From NCBI GenBank assembly GCA_021781315.1, contig JAJXXB010000256.1:1-5446 (forward strand): a stretch of 5,446 nucleotides of DNA, given 5' to 3'. The notes beneath the pieces were generated by a model. That model was not told the DNA's origin, searched no databases, and worked only from the letters and a program-made list of their open reading frames with translations. Below, one piece after another: positions 4,958 through 5,446 of this stretch (positions within the stretch are counted from its first letter, which is position 1; each line of letters opens with the position of its first letter). Source of the DNA: Actinomycetes bacterium. Its GTDB lineage: Bacteria; Actinomycetota; Acidimicrobiia; Acidimicrobiales; RAAP-2. A program made the translations under genes and the position numbers.

Positions 4958-5446
4958 TTGGTCACCTCGTCGTAGACCTCGGCGAAGTGCGCGTGGACGT
5001 CCTCGTGGCTGTGGTCGTGGCCGTGGGGGTGGGGGTGCGCGAACTCCTCCTCGAGTCCGACGATCACCCGCCGGCCCCGCGGGGTGACGACGATCTCGAT
5101 CGGGTGGCCGTAGAGCTCGCTCAGCGTTTGCTCGTTCACGACGTCGCCGATGGCGCCGCTGCGGATCTGACGCCGGGCGATCCACAGGACCTGGTCGGTG
5201 ATGGTGGCGAGCGGGTTGAGGTCGTGGGCGACGACGAGCAGGGCCGCCCCGGTGTTCACGCGCACCAGGTTGATCAGGTCGACGATCTCGGCCTGGGCCG
5301 CGATGTCGAGCCCCGCGAGGGGCTCGTCGAGCAGCAAGAGCTGGGGTCGAAAGACGGTCGCGTGCGCGAGGGCGATGCGCTGGCGCTGGCCGCCCGAGAG
5401 CGTGCGCAGGGGTCGGTCGGCGAAGCTCAGCGTGCCGGTGAGCTCG
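4954..5446 (-). CDS. znuC: zinc/manganese ABC transporter ATPase (ZnuC-like), 5' end off the window
   Basis: Nucleotide-binding subunit that powers metal import through the neighbouring permease. The visible 163 residues are the C-terminal part; the Walker A region and Q-loop are beyond the right edge. Seen in order: signature LSGGQRQR (visible residues 16-23), Walker B LLLLDEP (36-42), D-loop GLD (45-47) and switch His in VVAHD (71-75). After the ATPase core comes VNEQTLSELYGHPIEIVVTP, typical of metal-transport ATPases, and then an acidic, His-rich tail: HPHPHGHDHSHEDVHAH at visible residues 137-153 holds eight His in 17 residues. Such tails are known in zinc-handling proteins and support a zinc role. 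The gene ends with a TGA shared with the znuB start. A TTG at 5337 falls inside Walker B and is not the real start. The metal preference and any Zur control cannot be seen here. Confidence 0.92.
   Translation of the reverse strand, partial: ELTGTLSFADRPLRTLSGGQRQRIALAHATVFRPQLLLLDEPLAGLDIAAQAEIVDLINLVRVNTGAALLVVAHDLNPLATITDQVLWIARRQIRSGAIGDVVNEQTLSELYGHPIEIVVTPRGRRVIVGLEEEFAHPHPHGHDHSHEDVHAHFAEVYDEVTK
4965..4968 (-). promoter_or_regulatory. ribosome binding site of znuB
   Basis: GAGG on the minus strand within the final codons of znuC, seven bases before the ATG at 4957. It supports the ATGA-overlap start of the permease. Confidence 0.6.

Noticed and set aside
5005..5037. GTG/GGG-rich stretch that looks like a simple repeat or G-rich structure
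   Set aside because: On the coding strand it is CAC/CCC codons of the His-rich ZnuC tail, which explains it.

Overview
This is a GC-rich, gene-dense bacterial chromosome segment in which every supported gene lies on the minus strand. In the direction of transcription (right to left) the order is znuC (5' end off the right edge), znuB, tilS, hpt, folE, folP, an unnamed phosphatase-fold gene, folB and folK (3' end off the left edge). The tilS-hpt-...-folE-folP-folB-folK order is the classic actinobacterial arrangement. With the high GC and mostly GTG starts, this suggests an actinobacterium-like organism, perhaps a deep-branching lineage, but the sequence alone does not fix the genus.

Right part (about 4130-5446): an ABC-type zinc (or manganese) importer. 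It consists of the ATPase, with a histidine-rich C-terminal tail, and the membrane permease, joined by an ATGA overlap. Middle part (2659-4120): TilS, the tRNA-Ile lysidine synthetase, followed by hypoxanthine phosphoribosyltransferase. Left part (1-2657): the folate branch. GTP cyclohydrolase I (FolE) makes dihydroneopterin triphosphate, FolB cleaves dihydroneopterin to 6-hydroxymethyl-dihydropterin, FolK activates it with pyrophosphate, and FolP condenses it with p-aminobenzoate.

The genes are packed with gaps of 19 bases or less. Four junctions overlap: ATGA at znuC/znuB, 10 bases at folE/folP, and GTGA at both ends of the unnamed gene. No promoter, terminator, RNA gene, mobile element or CRISPR was seen, so the window looks like the interior of one long transcription unit. 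No non-coding stretch longer than 19 bases exists.

The main novelty is the 165-residue protein encoded between folP and folB. It has the layout of a small dual-specificity/tyrosine phosphatase, but its catalytic HCX5R loop reads H-G-D-D-V-S-D-R, with glycine in place of the nucleophilic cysteine. It looks like a pseudophosphatase, translationally coupled to the folate genes. It sits in an operon whose pathway has a poorly defined dephosphorylation step between FolE and FolB.
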